Part shown: positions 20,040 to 32,282 of the stretch, piece by piece | How the letters are laid out: each line of letters begins with the position of its first letter | How positions within the stretch are numbered: position 1 is the first letter of the stretch | Notes under the pieces: model-generated | Seen by the model: only the letters and a program-made list of their open reading frames with translations | Told to the model about the DNA's origin: nothing | Database searches by the model: none | Assembly (NCBI GenBank): GCA_030141605.1 | Contig: JAQGDQ010000044.1 | Span: 654,001 to 718,000 of the forward strand | Direction: 5' to 3' | Source of the DNA: Tubiluchus corallicola | Taxonomy: Eukaryota > Priapulida > Priapulimorpha > Priapulimorphida > Tubiluchidae | Length of the DNA stretch: 64,000 nt | Made by a program: the position numbers and the translations under genes

Positions 20040-20670
20040 ATTCTCTCAAGTATGGGCCATAATCGTAATGACATAGTAGCTAAAACTCTGATCAATACAT
20101 ATTGTCTACCCAATGTCTACCATACATATTTGTTATACGGATGCGAAATTGGGGGTATATCAGACAATGAAGTTAATGCCATTAGGGTAAAATGGAACAC
20201 TGCTTATAGAAAAATATTCGATTTTAGACAAAATGAAAGCGTCAAATTGTTAATGTATTTTTGTGGCGCATTGCCTGCGAGTTATTTAGTAGATAGTCGA
20301 AAATTAAACTTTGTGAGAAAAATTGTAAACTCCTGCACATTGAGAATTCCAAAGCCATGCTACTATGTAAATAACAGTCAAGTAACTTTAAGATTTAAAC
20401 ATGGTTGTACTGTAGCTCTAAATCCTAAACGAAAATGTAAAATTAAAGGTTAAGAACTCATTTAAAGATTATGTTTTAAGATATCTATTATAGCTCCTTA
20501 CAACACTGTATAATGTAATATAATTACAAGGGAACTACAATGTGTGGTTATTATAAAGTTGAATGTCTGTAGATATGTTATTTTACTAATATCGCATTAC
20601 CTGTTTTACTAACATTTTTATCTTTGTGAGCTGTATATTTTTTATACGAAATAAACTCATAATAACAATA
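20040..20670 (+). mobile_element. LINE ORF2 C-terminal fragment and 3' end
   Basis: From 20052 to 20453 the plus strand encodes the post-RT region of a LINE: VYHTYLLYGCEIGG, VKWNTAYRKIFDFRQNESVK, CGALPASYLVDSRKLNFVRK. These are conserved in Jockey/I/CR1-type elements just downstream of the RT thumb. The region ends in an AT-rich tail with AATAAACTCATAATAACAAT. The 5' part, including the RT active site, is missing. Confidence 0.75.
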
Positions 20671-20876
20671 ATAATTGTAAGTTTCTGTGAAATAATAGTT
20701 AAGTTGAAAAGAATTTGGCAGTAGCTATTCACACACTTGCGGGGCAGGCGGGGCAGAGGACACAATCGATTACAGTGCCATGCCCACAGTGGCTATTTTG
20801 GATGGCATCAAGAAAACTTAACACACAGTATTATAAGACATAATAATATTTACATTTCAGACTTGCACTGGCATTA

Positions 20877-23800
20877 TCATGCCACGCAAGTTAGTTTATC
20901 AACAGTTTCACGACATTCTTCACATTTTACTTCGCAACACCATTCGAATTTACAATTGCAGCTTGTAAACAGTTGCAGGGTCTGTCGGCGAACTTTCAAA
21001 CCGCAGTTTTTACACAAGGTTTTACAGCTTCGTCTCTCTGATTGTGAAATTTCTTTTCCCTTTCGTTTAGAGCAAAGCCTGCCCGCTGTTCCAACATGTC
21101 CTGTAATTCATTGAAAGCCACATAAATTTGTATTGTGAACTGATACACATTTGTCTTAAAAAAACCCAAGAATGCAGCGACAATAAGATCAAGATTAAGC
21201 TTATAGTTATGAGAACTTTTTTACCTATTCTAAATTTGACAGTACATGTTTACGTCATGATACTTTTATTAATTTAGCAAACTGATAAATGTGCATCAGC
21301 GCTTGGTATTAAAAATAAAATTTATTATGTGAAGAAAGACTTTGTTCATCTAACTGGGCACCAAGTCAAAGGATGTAATAATCATTATGCTATATATGGG
21401 TCGCAGAAACAGAGGCTTAAAAGTTTAGCACCAAAACGCCAAAAGATTGAGTTCAACTAACGAAACGGTTAAACATCTCGCATAAAAAAGCTAAACAAGA
21501 AACTTCATGACCCATTTGTTACTGTCAATGAAAAATGATAGGAATGCTTACAGAAAGCCGCGATTTTGTTTCAATATAAATATATGCATAACCTGTATTC
21601 TGAGGATTACCCACATATCACAATACCGAAAGTAAAGTAAAGTAAAGTAAAGTAAAGTAAAGTAAAGTAAAGTAAAGTAAAGTAAAGTAAAGTAAAGTAA
21701 AGTAAAGTAAAGTAAAGTAAAGTAAAGTAAAGTAAAGTAAAGTAAAGTAAAGTAAAGTAAAGTAAAGTAAAGTAAAGTAAAGTAAAGTAAAGTAAAGTAA
21801 AGTAAAGTAAAGTAAAGTAAAGTAAAGTAAAGTAAAGTAAAGTAAAGTAAAGTAAAGTAAAGTAAAACAAAGTAAGGTAAAGCAAAGCAAAGTAAAGTAA
21901 GGCAAAGTAAAGTAAAGTAAAGTAAAGTAAAGTAAAGTACAGTAAAGTAAAGTAAAGTAAAGTAAAGTAAAGTAAAGTAAAGTAAAGTAAAGTAAAGTAA
22001 AGTAAAGTAAAGTAAAGTAAAGTAAAGTAAAGTAAAGTAAAGTAAAGTAAAGTAAAGTAAAGTAAAGTAAAAGTAAAGTAAAGTAAAGTAAAGTAAAGTA
22101 AAGTAAAGTAAAGTAAAGTAAAGTAAAGTAAAGTAAAGTAAAGTAAAGTAAAGTAAAGTAAAGTAAAGTAAAGTAAAGTAAAGTAAATTAATGTAAAGCA
22201 AAGCAAAGAAAAGCAAAGTAAAGTAAAGCAAAGCAAAGTAAAGTAACACAAAGTAAAGCAAAGCAAAGCAAAATACGGCAAAGTGAAGTAAAGAAAAGTA
22301 AATTAACTTTAAGCAAAATATGGCAAAGTAAAGTAAAGTAAAAATAATGCAAAACAAAGTAAAGCTAAGTATATTGTAAAGTTGTAAAGTTGAGTAAGGT
22401 AAGGTAAAGTTAGACAAAGAAAAATAAATTAAACATCGTACCGGACTTCATACCTTCTGTAATATTAGCTTTGCAATAGTCATGGGATGGTTCCAAATAG
22501 ACGAGACTCCTCCTTTTTAGGGAAGGTATTTCTTCAATACGTCCTGTATTCATCAATTTCAATTCGCCGTTTTTATAGTCAACTTTCACCGCTTTCCAGT
22601 ATCTCTTCTTCAAGTAATCGCCAACTTTCCGGAAATCGGACAACTGCAGCCAACATGTTTGCGTCGAACAACTTCCGGATACGCCGTGGCACTTGCAGGT
22701 TCGTTTTAGAGTATGGCGGACCGCCTGATAACAACAAATTTTGCTCTTTAATCTTGACCATAATCAATGCAAACAAATATTCTAGTAGACGTAAGTTAAA
22801 ACATACTGCAAGAGCAATCTGTATTTCAATTTAGAGATAGCATGTACTTCTACGACCTTCGACACGTGATCAATTGTTTCTTTGGCTGTTGCTGCATTTG
22901 GCCGTTAGGCAACTTTTGCAATCGAGTTTTCTAGTTATTCAGTTTTGTAACAAATAAAAATAAAATTCAACAACAAACAACTTAAAAAATAAATTCAAGC
23001 CAGAAATTCAAAAAATATTATATTTATTAATCAAAGAGGCGTCACTTTAAAATACCTCATCTTTCTTACCAGTAGATAGCACCACGTTATGCATATTACG
23101 CTATTACTAGCGCTGTTTACGTGGTAGAGTCCCCATCTACTAAAATCAGTGTTAAACTAAAAAAGTTAGTACGCCTTTAATTTCAATTATTCATAATTTC
23201 TATTATTACACTTTGCGTTAAGTAGTGAAAATATTCAATTGTGCTTTACTATGTTAATATAAATAAAGGTGTTAAGTGAACTTACTGCTCTCCCTGCTTT
23301 ATTATTGTGCAGATTCATCAAAGCTGTTGCATCTTTCCCAGTTTCCAAAGCGTCTACGAACTGCTTACTTATTTGCTCTCCAAATTTGACATTGTCACTG
23401 CACCCACCCCAAGTCCAGCCCGGAGCTGCTATAACAAAACAAAACACAAAGATGGCAGAAACAAAGTATTAAGAAACAAACTGCGAAGATATTTGACAGG
23501 TAGAATTTTCCATAGATGTAATTTCTAGGTGTCAACTAAACTAAACTAAACTAAACTAAACTAAACTAAACTAAACTAAACTAAACTAAACTAAACTAAA
23601 CTAAACTAAACTAAACTAAACTAAACTAAACTAAACTAAACTAAACTAAACTAAACTAAACTAAACTAAACTAAACTATACTATACTAAATATGGAACTA
23701 TATAATAAAACGCCTTTCAGAGCAAAAATGATCAGTCACGATGTGTTAATACCAAGAGACATCTATATCATACACCTATTCCGAGATTTCAAAGACTATT

Positions 23801-26692
23801 CACTTCAGTTTACACGTCTTTTTGCACAGTTTCGCAACTTGGTAAGACGTCATCTCAAAACGAGTGTGGCGGGACCCGAACTATTCTCACTCATCATCAG
23901 GGATAAGCCTGTACGATGAGACAGTGACCCAGCAAAAATATTCAGTACGTACAATTGCATGCGCGTGTCTTCCTCGAGAAAAGAAATGACTGAATATCGG
24001 CTGTCACCTCTCCATTAACTAACCAGATCTGGCGTTACTTAACCTTGCAGCTAAGCACGCACTGCCGGCCCTGTCTTATTTTCGGAAACATTACAACTTA
24101 AAATTCAGATGTAGTGTTTGTAGTTCTATTTCTAATGAAAGTGTGGTAACGGTGTTTTAGTAAATACAGGTGCGTCTCAAATAATTGTCAAAAATATAAA
24201 TACCTTGGCCTTTGCGCCTGTCATCACAACCGCAGTTTTCAAATTCTCCAGAACTACAGTTTCGGGTCAACGTGTACATAACTCCAGCTGAACTGATGGC
24301 ATGAACAAATGAGGTTTCCCGTGTTGCTGAAAACATTGTTACTGTTTTAGCCGAATAGTCCTTTTTAAAATTATCTAGTGTAAATGTAACGTGATCAAAT
24401 GAGATGTAATACGGCAATTTCATATATAATAGCATCGACGACGATAACGATATGTGATGGTGGAGCTGCTGCTGCTGACGATGTTGATGATGGTGATGGT
24501 AGTGAAGAAAACGAAGGTGACATAATGATGATGATGATTATCCTATGTTGAAAATTGGTGTTTCATATTTGCAAGAGATTAAAAATACTGAAAATGCTGA
24601 ATGCTTATCTACAAAACACTTAATCAGGCCCTATGATGTAGTAATGTAATGTAATATAATGTAATGTAATGTAATGTAATGTAATGCAATGCAATGCAAT
24701 GCAATGCAATGCAATACAATACAACACAATGCAATACAACACAATACAATACAATACAATATAATATAACATAATATAACATAATATAACATAACATAGC
24801 ATAACATAGCATAACATAACATAACATAACACAACACAACATAATATAATATAGTATAATATAATATTTTTACCTGCAGGAACACTGTGAGAATAAAGGG
24901 GTAATGACGATCGAGGACAGTTCCATCTCTCCCAGGCAAACTGATGCTGGCACTCTTCCATCCCAATTTGTGCTCCTGCTGCCACACTCGCAGAAAACGT
25001 CAAATACGCCTGAAAACAAACGGACGAATGAAAACGAAAGAATGAGTGAACGAATGTATTATTGATTCTATGGACGAATGAACGAGTGACTGACTGACTG
25101 ACTGAATGAATGAATGAACGAATGAACGAACGAACGAACGAATGAATGAATGAACGAACGAACGAATGAATGAATGATTGACTGACTGAATGAATGAATG
25201 AATGAATGAATGAATGAATGAATGAATGAATGAATGAATGAATGAATGAATGAATGGAGTCGCCAAAAGAAAGAAAAAAGGAAAAGGAAAATAAAACCAA
25301 TCAATCAGCTAGTAATCAGTCAATCAATTCATAGAAACATCGTTCAGCCTATAAAGCAGTACATTATTAGTCACACAAGCCACAACCAACATTACAAGCT
25401 GCTACACAACGAGAAAGTCTTTTACTAACGTGAAATGATTGTGGCGGGAATGAAATCTCTTCAATATCAAAGATATTTTTTTAAATGAGACACTGAATCA
25501 ACAGGGGTGCCTTGGCCTTAATTGTGCATCCCCCTCAAAAGAAAAGAGCTACTGTAGCATGTGACAGTATACGGGAAATTAAAGTAATAAGAAGCAGATT
25601 TCCTGCCTGTTACTCATCAGGCTCGACGATGCTTAACTTCATAACTAGTCCTGCACCTTGACCATTTAGTTATTTTCTCGGTATAATAGAACAAGTCAAA
25701 AATGAACACCAACGTTTTTCGTACAATTCCTCTGTGAAATCATATCTAACGCTTCGGTAGCTACGTCATTAATTAACTCATTCGAGGGTTAATAAGCCAA
25801 ATTTGCCAGTCGGCTAAAACTCAATAGAGTTGCGGAAATTTTTGTTTGCTATTTGCACCTCGTCGTGTGGCAGGCGCCAATTACCTTATTGTTACACCAT
25901 ACTCGAACACGATTCGAAGTTATTAGCCTAATTCAGCTCCCCTGAAGTTACCGACAAGCGTGTCCAGACTTTGGCTGGTCGGATTTAGAGGCAGTGGTCA
26001 ATAACTAGTATGGACCTAACAGGAGAAGCAAGCATTGCTACTTGTTGAGCAATGTATTTCCGACTTCCGGTGAAGGGGTTAATAACATTTTTTGAAATAA
26101 ATACTCCAACAAAGCTTGTAATCACACAGGAATAGATATTAATCTAAATTAAGTACAGCTTGGAATGTTGCTGTAAGAAAACTTTGGAATTTACTGTTTA
26201 GATCACACAAATACTGTCTTCCTTTTATATGTGATATCGTTCCGCCAGTTAAACAGTTACAGAAACCGTTTGTTAAATTTACCATAGTTGTTTAAATAGT
26301 GAAAATCGCATAGCCAATTTTTTTACACACAATTCTCGATTTCATGGCTCTTGTAATGGGTTATAATTTGTTATCTATTTGTAACGAGTACAAAACTTTT
26401 TACACAAATGAAAATTTTCTTTCTAAAGTTTTTTCCTGTACATGAGATGTAAAAAGTAATGTTAGCAAAGAACAAATACGGACTGTAAATTTCATTACCG
26501 AAGTTACTTGGGCTCTAGAACGTAATTGTTTTAATTTTCTGACAGGAATGAGTTGTACGCCATACTAGCATATCTTACTCTCACTTAACGGTATATATTC
26601 ACATTGCTTACTATTCTTGTTGACTAATGTTATTTTGCTTGTTAATCTGTTTGTTTATTTTATGTGATTGTTCCACGAGTACGAATGAAATG

Positions 26693-26765
<73 letters not shown>

Positions 26766-26806
26766 TGTGTGTGTGTATATATGTGTATATATATATATAT
26801 ATATAT

Positions 26807-26844
<38 letters not shown>

Positions 26845-29800
26845 CTGTTATCTAACACATAAGATTAACGTGAGAAAGAAAGCACGTATAAGAAAGATTT
26901 AGTTTATTTAAGCTTGCTGTTTAAAAAATTAATAAAATCTTCATTAATGTTTGTTAGATTAGGTATGGCTGCACTTGATTTACCCTGCATGCTTATCAGG
27001 CTGTGCTTCACAAATAAATGTGACCAATTACAGAGCATACAGAATATTATGCCGCAGGAATATTGAGCTTCGCTTTTTATTTTATATCTATTTACTCAAC
27101 TTTAAAATCTGACTACAAAACGTCCATAGAAATGTTTTTGTTACCTCTTTTACCTCTAAAATGCTCGTCGTTTGCAGTATCGGAAAACAAAAGTTCTGAA
27201 TTCCTTGTTTTCTGTTTTATTTTCCCCTTTTTGGTGATAATTTTTAGTAATTCATTCCACAGCCTTTTCTAAGAATGTTGATTTATTCTTAATCCGAATA
27301 GTATATCAAACTATCTAAAGAAACGCTAAGTACAAAATAAAGAAAATTACTTTTTTTACACAAAATGTACCATTATTTGTAGTACTCACAACTGAACGTC
27401 TGCCTCTGTAAATACAAATTGCAGAAATTAACTAAAATCATTTTTGTATATTAATCGTTTCTTTAAATTTTTAATCATTTCAAAAGTGCACGAATTTCAG
27501 CTAAGCACTGATCTTTGATAACACATCGTACAGAAAAGTTTTGGCAAATGACAGATGGCACCCTATGAAAAAACGAAAAACCAATATGTATATAAAACTA
27601 GCAAGCAAGCGTAATGAAAGGTCTAATCATTTCATCTTTCAGTTATGCTCCAGAGATTGCTCAAAAGCCGTCCAATGAATTTGGATAAAACGCACTCTGA
27701 CGAAGAGAATAGTTTCAAGTTTAACAACAAACAGCAAATAAACCACTACTGCAAATTCGTGTTCAAGAACAGATCATATTTTTACTTAGGAGACAATCAG
27801 AACAAGAAATAGCAATGGGGCCAAGAAATAACAAACAAAAACAAGAGCACGTTGAACAAGATCGCACAGGACTTAAAATCCCAATATCCTGGTCAATGTA
27901 CTAAAGCTAGACTATGGACGGATGGCTGTATCATGTCCAAACAACAAACCATGAATACATACCGACGTTTAGAGATTATAGTGCATCCGTATTGTCAAGG
28001 TATAATAGGTGATTAACAAGACAATACTTTCCTATCATTACATATTACACGCACCCAATGTGTTATGTTAAACATGATAATCTACCGCGAGATAATCCAG
28101 AGCCTTGAGATTAGCTTAATAAAGGCATAATGCAGAGCAGACAGGTTATGCGGAGTCCATTCAGAATGGGATGGCTTACTGGTTTAAATGGAGTGTTTTC
28201 ATCTTACTTGTGATCCAGTTTATACGGTTGCAATAGGGCACAAAAAGGAACAAATTTTCCCACGAGAATATTTTTGCAAGGAAGTCTTTCGGGAAAAATT
28301 GGCGGTGACTTTCAGCCCGTCTTAAAAATTAGTGCATCACCAAATCATATATTAATAAATATAATAATTAAAAAAGGTATGCCTATGTAAAATTAACTGG
28401 GTCAAATATAGTATAATTCTCATACTTTAAAAGAAGACAGAATGATTTTTCATATTCAAGTACGGTAAAAGTATACATTTTAACACAAATAATACTGCAA
28501 CAGCGTTTCTGATAATTATATAATACATTAAAATCTTAATTAACAACGGGCGAGCCCAACTGTTGATTACATAAAAAACTAACGTAATTTTCAACAGCAA
28601 ATACATTCCACATGAATGGAGTGTTTTCATCTTACTTGTGATCCAGTTTATACGGTTGCAATAGGGCACAAAAAGGAACAAATTTTCCCACGAGAATATT
28701 TTTGCAAGGAAGTCTTTCGGGAAAAATTGGCGGTGACTTTCAGCCCGTCTTAAAAATTAGTGCATCACCAAATCATATATTAATAAATATAATAATTAAA
28801 AAAGGTATGCCTATGTAAAATTAACTGGGTCAAATATAGTATAATTCTCATACTTTAAAAGAAGACAGAATGATTTTTCATATTCAAGTACGGTAAAAGT
28901 ATACATTTTAACACAAATAATACTGCAACAGCGTTTCTGATAATTATATAATACATTAAAATCTTAATTAACAACGGGCGAGCCCAACTGTTGATTACAT
29001 AAAAAACTAACGTAATTTTCAACAGCAAATACATTCCACATGTTGTACGTGTTTGTAAAAGGGAAAATTGAAGTACGGTACTTCTGTATGAGATTCAGTG
29101 TGTTGTATTAAAACTCGGCAAGTTTTAAGATAAAAAAAAGTTCAAATTTCAAGTTTACCGCTGCACTCATGCATGAGCTATCGAACGTGTGTAGTTCGTC
29201 ACAAACTAACACATCTGAACTGAGAAGTACAGGCGCTATTGCCCGTATAACTAGCGTATAGTGAAATGCATGTAACAGCGAAGAACTAGTGTCAAGAACG
29301 TGAAATTGTGTTTGTGTGGTAATAATTCTTTCACGTAAGTCATTTTTGAAAAAAAGTACGTTTCCTTTCAACATTTTAAAGACTGTATTGTTTTGACTTA
29401 AAGTTTAAGATTGGATACGGTTTTGCTTTAAATTCTCTTTCATTTTTATGATTAATACGAAAAATTTTTGAACACTAATAATGCTTAACATTTTATTTTA
29501 CGTTAAAAATATGCCTTCAGTAGATGTGCATTGTGCAAACTTTATAACACATCATAAAGGGGAACAAACGAACAAAACAAAAATCGCTAGTCTGAACAGT
29601 GAACGCCAAATCTGCATTCAGAAGGTACAACAGGCCATACTAGCTAACCTGAGTAAAATCTTAAAAGAATTTTTCCATACATTCAACATTTTCCAATTAT
29701 AATTTAATTGACGTATATATACGCTGCAATTTTATATACAGATTTTTTATATTAATAATTCGTATAAACTTTATTTAAAAGTTTCTAACTCGCAATTGTA

Positions 29801-31982
29801 GTGGCTTTTATGTTAACTAAACTTGCATGTTTTGTATTTGTAAAAAACGCACAAATTTCTCACCTTGGGACCAGTCATCAGGAAATTGTTCACCGTCCTA
29901 AAAATAAAAACAAATAGATTATTTGTTTTAGGTGTAAATTATTTGCGCATTTCTTGTGTTAAAAATGTCGTGTTAGCTAGTATGCATGACATTGAATTGA
30001 ATAGAATTTGTTGACTAACAGAGATAAAGTATATTAACAATACATCACATACAAAGTTGTAAAGAGTTAGTCCTAATTAATAGCGGTAACGATGAGTCTA
30101 AATGGTCAGTCACACGGATAAAAACACAGGCTTACAATGAACGAAGTGATTACAACAAAATCATGTCAGATAGTTAAAAATATAAAAAGTTTAACAAATA
30201 TAACACTCAATTAAAGAACTCAATTGAAGAACAAAATTTATAAGACTTATTTGTAGACAACTGTAGCATCAAATGATATAAGAACAGATTGAAGCTGTCA
30301 TGTGGATACTCGATTGCTGGATACTGGATCGCCTAATATTGTTACGCATATCATGATGCTATAAACGTTATTAATATATTATATCAACTGCTATAGCTAA
30401 ACTACGTTTACGTTTTTCTTATGCTTTAAAAACGAATATTCTGGGGAGGAAGTATCCAAAATCTGCGCTATAATTTAAAAAAAAATAACTCGAAGGTTTT
30501 GCGTACTGCTAGGGCAAAGTAAACGGTTTTAAAGTCGTACTTGTTGTTTGTTAAAATGCTTCTCATAACAATAAATAATAATTATAACTTAGAACGCCAA
30601 TTATAAATTAATTGCTATTAGTACGGCAGTATCTAAAGTTTGCATACGAGATGAATTTTATTTAACTGATAAAATGTACAACCAGGGAAGAAAACTTAGC
30701 CTATTTAAATGGTGAAAAAAAATTCTCAATTTCGTTAACTTTTCAGTTATTTCGATTTTATAATGGTAAAAAATTTCGAATTATTTGAGCAAATTTCAAA
30801 CCAATTCTTTGATCTGCTTTGTTTCACATGTTCTTTTATTTTAGGAAATTTAACTACGCCTTTTTGTAATTGTCATAGTGTAAAATGTGGTGATATTCAT
30901 AATCAAAATTCTACATTTATTCTAGATTTACCCACAGTTGTATTCATTAATCAAAGAGGTTACTAATGTCACTGTGTTTGTACCGACTAATGACTTTTAC
31001 CGAGTAAATATAAAGTTTGGTACTTTGGTGAATTTATCTGCCAACCTTGCTTTTTAAGACTTACTAAATACATCACAATAAGTTTATGAAAATGTATGAC
31101 GGCTTTGGCTTACCTGCACGCACGAATGTTAATTAGGCTGTTTATATAAATATGGCCAATTAGAGATCATACAGGACTATATTCCAAGAATATCGAGGTT
31201 TGGTTTTTATTTTATATCCGTTTACTTAACCTAATTTTGTCTATGAAACGTCAATAGAAACGTTTTCGTCATCACTTTTAGCCCTTTGACAAAATCCGCG
31301 TCATTTGCAATATTGAAAGTCTAAGTCTATATGCAATATGCAATAGTTTAAGTGACAAGAACTTTTTCTTTTTTTCTCGTTTCATTATTTTATTGATGAA
31401 ATAACTAATAGTTGGTTTCACAATTTTTTCTCCTATAGTTATTTTATTCTTAATAAAATAAATCCAAATTGTATATCAAAATTAGGTTGTAAAAATACGC
31501 GGGAGTACAAATACTCAAGTTGTAAATCGAACGTACAAAATAAAGAAAATTATTTGACTGTTTATATAATTATTTATATCAGTCAAAAGTCAACATATGC
31601 AAGCTTCGCACTGTAAACGCAAATTACAAAACCTGACTGAAATTAATTTCGTGTATTAATCTTTTCTTAAATTGTAAAAATAACATTTAATTTTAAATAA
31701 TCTAATTACTATTTTCCTACCAATAATAATAAATGTCGAAAAGCGAATATCTTTGGGATTAACGAATTAATCACCTAGAAAACTAAACATTATTACACAA
31801 TGAAGCAAATTTTTATATATGTACGAAGACAGGTGTATAAACATTTTCGCACAAACGCCCTTTTAAAATATTTAAAAAACTAGTAGAGTGACAAAAACTT
31901 ACCATGAATACGCACTCAAACTACAAAAAGATATTAAAAGCAGCGTTTCATGCAACACTTTTAAGTGTCGATATTTGCACAT
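20877..31982 (-). CDS. Wnt8: Wnt8 secreted signalling protein, complete
   Basis: A secreted lipid-modified Wnt ligand, 335 residues. Seven exons: 31982-31903, 29897-29864, 25009-24874, 24326-24204, 23425-23286, 22724-22454 and 21100-20877 (stop 20877-20879). Phases 2,0,1,1,0,1 agree at every junction and all borders are GT/AG. Exon 1 is a signal peptide. Order of landmarks: [57 protein letters not shown], the [10 protein letters not shown] lipidation motif (Ser187 is the palmitoleoylated serine by homology), [11 protein letters not shown] and the cysteine-rich C-terminus [14 protein letters not shown]-glycosylation sites lie at NCS and NIT. Subfamily: YLEPSPDYC-like and GTAGRLC followed by ERRSCKTLC without the CCGRGY block typical of other Wnts, which points to Wnt8. 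The ligand acts through Frizzled/LRP6. Confidence 0.96.
21627..22405. repeat. (AAAGT)n array, about 560 bp pure plus degenerate flank
   Basis: More than 100 near-perfect AAAGT units run to about 22190 with a few interruptions (a phase shift at 22071), then decay into AAAGC/AAAAT variants. It fills most of Wnt8 intron 6 and ends within about 50 bp of the exon 6 donor. The long FTLLY-repeat frames opposite are not genes. Confidence 0.97.
23537..23690. repeat. (CTAAA)n array, about 30 copies
   Basis: A pure pentanucleotide array in Wnt8 intron 4. On the transcribed strand it reads (TTTAG)n, a run of pyrimidine-AG steps ending about 110 bp upstream of the exon 5 acceptor. Confidence 0.97.
24640..24872. 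repeat. (TAATG)n / (CAATA)n / (CATAA)n pentanucleotide array
   Basis: Related pentamers drift from TAATG through CAATG, CAATA and TAACA to TAATA. The array lies in Wnt8 intron 3 and reaches to within a few bases of the exon 3 donor (exon end 24874). Confidence 0.95.
25075..25258. repeat. (GAAT)n / (GAAC)n / (GACT)n tetranucleotide array
   Basis: A tetranucleotide array with three related units in Wnt8 intron 2, ending about 65 bp from the exon 3 acceptor. The FIHSFIHS frames on the other strand are repeat products. Confidence 0.95.
25259..26691. other. Wnt8 intron 2, unannotated part
   Basis: No exon or known repeat is recognised. The stretch is AT-rich with some less biased segments (25500-26050) that I could not assign. 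Confidence 0.4.
26692..26842. repeat. (TA)n and (TG)n microsatellite
   Basis: Alternating blocks of (TA)n and (TG)n inside Wnt8 intron 2. Confidence 0.95.
26960..27560. repeat. Repeat pair C, copy 1 (Wnt8 intron 2)
   Basis: A diverged direct copy of 31090-31670. Shared blocks in order: GGCTGT...ATAAAT.TG.CCAATTA, AGAATAT.GAG.TT, GTTTTTATTTTATATC.GTT, AAACGTC.ATAGAAA.G, and GTACAAAATAAAGAAAATTA near the right end. No coding sequence is apparent. It may be an old mobile repeat or a segmental duplication within the gene. Confidence 0.6.
27561..28186. other. Wnt8 intron 2, unannotated part
   Basis: No exon, RNA gene or repeat is recognised. Confidence 0.35.
28187..29042. repeat. Perfect 428-bp tandem duplication
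   Basis: 28187-28614 and 28615-29042 appear identical base for base on reading. Both start AATGGAGTGTTTTCATC and end AATACATTCCACATG. The right part of the unit is the left part of repeat family A, so the duplication happened after that repeat had inserted. Confidence 0.9.
28433..29432. repeat. Dispersed repeat family A, copy 3 (with internal duplication)
   Basis: It matches 388-985 and 14815-15372. The left 180 bp are present twice because of the 428-bp tandem duplication. The minus strand again keeps [12 protein letters not shown] and [17 protein letters not shown] open, with a deletion between them relative to copy 2. Confidence 0.75.
29898..31089. other. Wnt8 intron 1, unannotated part
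   Basis: AT-rich sequence; no exon or repeat recognised. Confidence 0.4.
31090..31670. repeat. Repeat pair C, copy 2 (Wnt8 intron 1)
   Basis: Direct, diverged counterpart of 26960-27560, in Wnt8 intron 1. Confidence 0.6.
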
Positions 31983-32014
31983 CGTAATTGTTCACAGATA
32001 ATTAACTTCGTTTT

Positions 32015-32282
32015 TCTGTAAATATTTTTTAACAAATTGATATTATCTTCTTCTGCTAATTAATCAACTTGATATCAGTTGTTTCTTTCACCTGATAAGA
32101 ATCAACATGCAATTTATCACCTACTGACACCCAACTTACCTGGACCAGAAGGAGGAGTCAGATACCTTCTTAACCAATCACGTCCTGGCGGCATTGATTA
32201 GAACAAAGGCAACACCTATCAATAACAAAAATAGCTGACGCCGATTCCATAAAGGCACGCTTTCAACTCACAGGTACGGCAG
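32015..32282. promoter_or_regulatory. Candidate bidirectional promoter with two leader exons
   Basis: Just upstream of the Wnt8 start codon, the minus strand has a strong donor CAG/GTAAGT (exon would end at 32140) and an acceptor TTTACAG before 32015, so Wnt8 may have a short 5'UTR intron (32016-32139). Facing the other way, a CATAAAG box near 32247 precedes a plus-strand segment ending in GGCAG/GTAAGT (exon end 32282). Between them is less AT-rich sequence with CCAAT near 32175. The plus-strand transcript has no identified coding exon; the Ly6 gene at 44438 is one possible target. Confidence 0.3.

Noticed and set aside
20737-21114. 125-codon plus-strand ORF
   Set aside because: It is the antisense shadow of Wnt8 exon 7.
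21548-22417. 289-codon FTLLY-repeat frame
   Set aside because: It is the AAAGT array read in frame, inside Wnt8 intron 6.
22487-22834. 115-codon plus-strand ORF
   Set aside because: It is the antisense shadow of Wnt8 exon 6.
24620-25304. FIHSFIHS and CYVMLCYV frames
   Set aside because: Tetra- and pentanucleotide arrays. The small part AYLTFSASV...HSVPAG in one of them is the real Wnt8 exon 3.
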